From: Burkholderiaceae bacterium
Lineage (GTDB): Bacteria; Pseudomonadota; Gammaproteobacteria; Burkholderiales; Burkholderiaceae_C
Assembly: GCA_017992055.1 (NCBI GenBank)
Contig: JAGOPK010000002.1
Coordinates: 124,001 to 188,000 of the forward strand
Length of the DNA: 64,000 nucleotides
Reading direction: 5' to 3'
Shown: positions 60,750 to 64,000 of the stretch, one piece after another
Numbering within the stretch: position 1 is the first letter of the stretch
Layout of the letters: the number at the start of each line of letters is the position of its first letter
Notes under the pieces: generated by a model
Databases searched by the model: none
What the model was told of the DNA's origin: nothing
What the model saw: the letters and a program-made list of their open reading frames with translations, nothing else
Translations under genes and position numbers: made by a program

Positions 60750-61484
60750 ATGTCCACCGCTGTTCCCCACCGCCCCGACCGCATTGCCGTCGTCGATGAC
60801 GATGCCCGCATCCGCGACCTGCTGCGCCGCTATCTGACGCAGGAAGGCTTCGAGGTGCTGCTGGCCGAGGACGGCAAGTCCCTGGCCCGGCTGCAGACCC
60901 GCGAGACCATCGACCTGATCGTGCTCGACCTGATGCTGCCGGGCGAAGATGGCCTGTCGATCTGCCGCCGCCTGCGCGGCGCCAACGACACCACGCCCAT
61001 CATCATGCTCACCGCCAAGGTCGAGGACGTGGACCGCATCGTCGGCCTGGAGGTCGGCGCCGACGACTACCTGCCCAAGCCCTTCAACCCGCGTGAACTG
61101 CTGGCGCGCATCCACGCCGTGCTGCGCCGCCGGCCGCCGCCCGAGGCGCCGGGCGCACCGTCCAAGGAGGCCCAGGTGGTGAGCTTCGGGCCGTTCAGCT
61201 TCGACCTGTCGCTGCGCCGGCTGACCAAGGACGGCGAGCCGCTGCCGCTGACCACCGGCGAGTTCTCGATGCTCAAGGCCCTGGTGCGCCATCCGCGCCA
61301 GCCGCTGAGCCGCGACAAGCTGGCGCAGCTGGCGCGCGGCCGCGAATTCGAGCCCTTCGACCGCAGCCTGGACGTGCAGGTGTCGCGGCTGCGCAAGCTG
61401 ATCGAGCCCGATCCCTCGTCGCCCCGCTACATCCAGACGGTGTGGGGCGTGGGCTATGTGTTCGTGCCGGACGAAGCCGCTTGA
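60750..61484 (+). CDS. OmpR-family response regulator
   Basis: Two-component regulator (244 aa). The receiver has the acidic pair (VVDDDARIRDLL), the phospho-acceptor Asp in VLDLMLPGEDGLS, the conserved Thr in IMLTAKVEDVD and the Lys in YLPKPFNPREL. The C-terminal winged helix reads LTTGEFSMLKALVRHPRQPL and VDVQVSRLRK-type recognition (SLDVQVSRLRKLIE). Sequence is close to OmpR/RisA. The sensor kinase gene overlaps it by four bases. Confidence 0.93.
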   Translation: MSTAVPHRPDRIAVVDDDARIRDLLRRYLTQEGFEVLLAEDGKSLARLQTRETIDLIVLDLMLPGEDGLSICRRLRGANDTTPIIMLTAKVEDVDRIVGLEVGADDYLPKPFNPRELLARIHAVLRRRPPPEAPGAPSKEAQVVSFGPFSFDLSLRRLTKDGEPLPLTTGEFSMLKALVRHPRQPLSRDKLAQLARGREFEPFDRSLDVQVSRLRKLIEPDPSSPRYIQTVWGVGYVFVPDEAA

Positions 61485-62485
61485 ACGCAAGCCTCAGCAG
61501 CGAATCGCAGCGCGCGCGCCGGCTGGCGCTGAGCCTGTTCTGGCGCACCTTTGCCATGCTGCTGCTGCTGGTGGGCTGCAGCCTGGCGGCCTGGTCGGGC
61601 GCCCAGCAGCTGGGCCAGCCGGTGTGGGCCCTGGCCGGCGTGCTGCTGGTCACCCTGGTGGCCGCGGCCCTGCTGGCCCAGCTGATCAACCGGCCGCTGC
61701 GCGAGCTGCAGTTCGCCGCCAGCCGCATCCGCGAGGGTGACCTGGACTCGCGCCTGGACGAGACCACCATCACCAGCGAGATCCGCGAGGTCAACATGGG
61801 CTTCAACCGCATGGCCCGCGAGCTGGCCAAGGTGGAAGAAGACCGGGTGGTGATGCTGGCCGGCATCAGCCACGACCTGCGCACGCCGCTGGCGCGGCTG
61901 CGCCTGGAAGCCGAGATGAGCGTGCAGGACGAGGAGGCGCGGGCCAACATGGCCAGCGACATCGACCAGCTCGACGCCATCATCGACAAGTTCATGGACT
62001 ATGCGCGGCCCGGCGACATCCGGCTGGAGCCTGTGCTGCTGTCGCGGCTGATCGACAAGGAGATCGCCGCCTTCCGCGATCCGTCGGAGATCCGCATCAC
62101 CTCGCGCGTGGCCATCGACCTGCAGGTGCTGGCCGACGAGGTGGAGCTGGCGCGGGTGTTCGCCAACCTGTTCGAGAACGCGCGACGCTATGGCCGCAGC
62201 AACCCCAGCGGCCGGGCCGAGGTCGAGGTGAGCTATGCGCGCACCGGTGGCTGGGTCATCTGCACCGTGCGCGACCATGGCCCGGGCGTGCCCGACAGCA
62301 AGCTGCCGCAGCTGCTGACGCCGTTTTTCCGCGGCGATGCGGCGCGCACCGCGGCCTCGGGCGCCGGCCTGGGCCTGGCCATCGTCGACAAGGCCATGCA
62401 CCGCATGGGCGGCGCGGTGGAACTGCTCAATGCCCGCGACGGCGGGCTGATGATCCACCTGCGGCTGCGCCACGCGCGCGATTAG
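61481..62485 (+). CDS. EnvZ/RisS-type sensor histidine kinase
   Basis: Histidine kinase (334 aa), starting at a TTG that overlaps the regulator's stop (TTGA). Two transmembrane helices near residues 18-40 and 49-70 are separated by only about 8 residues, so the large periplasmic domain of EnvZ is missing. Then come HAMP (NRPLRELQFAASRIREGDL), HisKA with LAGISHDLRTPLARLRLE, and the ATPase domain with N box FANLFENARRYG, DHGPGVPD and GAGLGLAIVDKAM. It probably senses from within the membrane or cytoplasm. Confidence 0.92.
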   Translation: MNASLSSESQRARRLALSLFWRTFAMLLLLVGCSLAAWSGAQQLGQPVWALAGVLLVTLVAAALLAQLINRPLRELQFAASRIREGDLDSRLDETTITSEIREVNMGFNRMARELAKVEEDRVVMLAGISHDLRTPLARLRLEAEMSVQDEEARANMASDIDQLDAIIDKFMDYARPGDIRLEPVLLSRLIDKEIAAFRDPSEIRITSRVAIDLQVLADEVELARVFANLFENARRYGRSNPSGRAEVEVSYARTGGWVICTVRDHGPGVPDSKLPQLLTPFFRGDAARTAASGAGLGLAIVDKAMHRMGGAVELLNARDGGLMIHLRLRHARD

Positions 62486-62507
62486 GCTGCGGCGGGCGCA
62501 GGGCCCT

Positions 62508-62996
62508 TCAGCCTTTCTGCAGCAGGCACACCGCACGCGCCTCGATGGCGCGGCCCTCGCCCACCGGGCCCAGCTTCTCGGCAGTCTTGGCCTTGACGTT
62601 CACACAGCCGGCCGGCAGCTGCAGCAGCGTGGCGATGCGCTCCACCATCGCCGGGATGTGCGGCGCCAGCTTGGGCGCCTGGGCGACGATGGTCGAGTCG
62701 ACGTTGGCGATCTGCCAGCCGGCGGCGCGCACGCGGCGCGCACACTCGGCCAGCAGCACGCCGGAATCGGCGCCCTTGAAGGCCGCATCGGTGTCGGGAA
62801 AGTGGCGGCCGATGTCGCCCAGGGCCGCGGCGCCGAACAGCGCGTCGGTGATGGCATGCAGCAGCGCATCGGCGTCGCTGTGGCCCAGCAGGCCCTTGCC
62901 ATGCGGAACGGTGATGCCGCCCAGCACCAGCGGCCGGCCTTCGACCAGCTGGTGCACGTCCCAGCCCTCGCCGATCCTGAGCTGGGGCAGGCTCAT
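62508..62996 (-). CDS. ispF: 2-C-methyl-D-erythritol 2,4-cyclodiphosphate synthase
   Basis: MEP-pathway enzyme (162 aa) forming the cyclodiphosphate. Conserved metal and substrate residues are visible in [52 protein letters not shown] and [19 protein letters not shown]. Length is normal. The ATG overlaps the stop of the upstream IspD fusion (ATGA), so the two consecutive pathway enzymes are coupled. Confidence 0.95.
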   Translation of the reverse strand: MSLPQLRIGEGWDVHQLVEGRPLVLGGITVPHGKGLLGHSDADALLHAITDALFGAAALGDIGRHFPDTDAAFKGADSGVLLAECARRVRAAGWQIANVDSTIVAQAPKLAPHIPAMVERIATLLQLPAGCVNVKAKTAEKLGPVGEGRAIEARAVCLLQKG

Positions 62997-64000
62997 TCCA
63001 CCACCTCCATGCGCTGGGCGATGCGCCACAGCACGCCGCTGGGATCGGTGACGGTCATGTCCTTCAGGCCCCAGGGGCGCTCGGTGGGCGGCTCGACGCG
63101 CACGCCATAGCGCTCGGCCAGGCCTTCGCGCTCGATGCGCCGCCAGAAGCCGTCCAGGTCCGGCAGGGTCAGGTGCAGCATCAGGTTCTCGGCCAGCTGC
63201 TGCTCGTAGAAGTCCTGCAGCAGAAAGCCGCAGCTGCCCAGGTGGAAGCCGGCCAGCGGGCCGCGCTGGAATTCGCGCACAAAGCCCAGGTCGGTGTAGA
63301 AGGACTGCGACAGCGTGAAGTCGCGCGCCGGCACAAAGGGCCGCAGCTCGGTGCCGCGCCGGCCGCTGGCCAGGAGGCGCTCGGCCAGGCCGAAATCGGG
63401 CTGGAAGGTGATCTTCAGGTTCTCCAGGTCGCCGCGCACCAGTCGCGGCGCATGGCCCAGGGCCTCGACGGCGCTGCTCTCGTCCGTGATGGCCGTGCCG
63501 CTTTCTGCCGCCTGGCGCAGCGCCGGCTCCAGCAGGCCCAGGCGGAACATCTGCGGCGTCTGCGCCGCCCACTTGTGCTCACGGTCCACGGTGGCAGCCA
63601 CGCGGTCGGGCTGCCCGGCGCTGGCGGCCTTCAGCGTATCGGCCACGGGCAGGGCCAGCAGGCCGCCCACCTCGTCGTGCCAGCAGGTGTCGAGCAGGCG
63701 CTCGACCCAGGCGGGCTTGAGCAGGCAGCGCGCGGCATCGTGCACCAGCACCCAGTCCTGCGGCTGGGCGCCGCGTGCGCGCAGTTCGGCCAGGCCGTTG
63801 AGCACGGTGGCGGCGCGGCTGTCGCCGCCGGCGCGCACCGTCCATAGCCGGTCGGCGTGCTCACCCTGGCCATGGCCGGGCACTTCTTCGTCGAACTGGT
63901 CGTCGTCGGGCGCCAGCACCACCAGCGTGGCGGCGATGCGGTCGACCTGGGCCAGGGCCTGCAGCGTGTGCGCCACCACGGCCTGGCCGGCGATCTGCAC
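62993..64000 (-). CDS. ispD: IspD fused to a VOC/glyoxalase-like domain (N-terminus outside window)
   Basis: At least 335 residues are visible, open at the window edge. The first ~215 are IspD (MEP cytidylyltransferase): [54 protein letters not shown] and [12 protein letters not shown]. Instead of ending at the usual length, the frame continues without stop into about 120 residues of a VOC fold: [49 protein letters not shown], and [15 protein letters not shown]. The N-terminal CTP-binding G-loop lies outside. The VOC part could bind a small molecule or be a fusion artefact of a former neighbour. Confidence 0.85.
   Translation of the reverse strand: MQIAGQAVVAHTLQALAQVDRIAATLVVLAPDDDQFDEEVPGHGQGEHADRLWTVRAGGDSRAATVLNGLAELRARGAQPQDWVLVHDAARCLLKPAWVERLLDTCWHDEVGGLLALPVADTLKAASAGQPDRVAATVDREHKWAAQTPQMFRLGLLEPALRQAAESGTAITDESSAVEALGHAPRLVRGDLENLKITFQPDFGLAERLLASGRRGTELRPFVPARDFTLSQSFYTDLGFVREFQRGPLAGFHLGSCGFLLQDFYEQQLAENLMLHLTLPDLDGFWRRIEREGLAERYGVRVEPPTERPWGLKDMTVTDPSGVLWRIAQRMEVVE

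Overview
The window is high-GC proteobacterial chromosome. Gene content (gamma-glutamyl-putrescine operon, TrkA/TrkH, mltG-tmk-holB, IspD/IspF, benzoate-CoA and feruloyl-CoA ligases, OmpR/EnvZ pair) and the very strong G/C third-position bias fit a Betaproteobacterium of the order Burkholderiales, probably near Rubrivivax/Leptothrix/Ideonella. That placement is an inference from gene content, not a database result.

Layout. 1-9,400: a minus-strand putrescine import and catabolism operon (omega-aminotransferase, puuB, puuD, puuA, spuC, potF, potG, potH) with a divergent Lrp/AsnC regulator. 9,800-15,500: hemerythrin-like protein, agmatinase, isocitrate lyase and a GntR-controlled ABC exporter. 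15,650-24,400: TrkA-TrkH potassium uptake, then an acetate-permease cluster flanked by a CBS/nucleotidyltransferase protein and a DnaQ-type exonuclease fused to a degenerate membrane sensor kinase. 24,400-29,000: a three-gene redox/signalling operon (TagH-like FHA protein, cNMP-binding protein, large [4Fe-4S]/[2Fe-2S]/FAD fusion). 29,000-42,720: tRNA-Ser(UGA), apaH, CNNM/CBS transporter, SapC-like and MarR proteins, alcohol dehydrogenase, esterase, thioesterase-GNAT fusion, ygfZ, and the mltG-tmk-holB-PilZ-TatD run. 55,876-64,000: a small zinc-binding protein, an aromatic-acid CoA-ligase pair, a SIMPL-domain protein, an OmpR/EnvZ-type pair, and ispF with an IspD-VOC fusion.

The exciting element is a roughly 13-kb provirus at 42,772-55,726. 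It has no tail, portal, terminase or integrase gene. It encodes a 279-residue protein whose length and sequence pattern match the double-jelly-roll major capsid protein P2 of corticovirus PM2, an FtsK/HerA (A32/P9)-like packaging ATPase, an HUH rolling-circle initiator of the P2-gpA/PM2-P12 kind, a set of short proteins with terminal membrane anchors, a repeat-rich membrane-anchored protein, a membrane-anchored GH104 transglycosylase, and an SGNH-hydrolase receptor-binding candidate. I read it as an integrated, tailless, membrane-containing double-jelly-roll phage.

Its ends are two imperfect direct repeats sharing a TGCATA core; the right one continues into a near-perfect XerD half of a dif site, so host XerC/XerD may integrate it. 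The left repeat lies in frame inside a HTH-plus-TM regulator gene. In the excised circle that gene would read on through the right end and finish in a TGATG overlap with a second regulator, so integration changes the regulator's C-terminus and separates the two genes. An octamer, TACGTAGG, is repeated upstream of the regulator and in inverted form just before the capsid genes, and is a good candidate operator.
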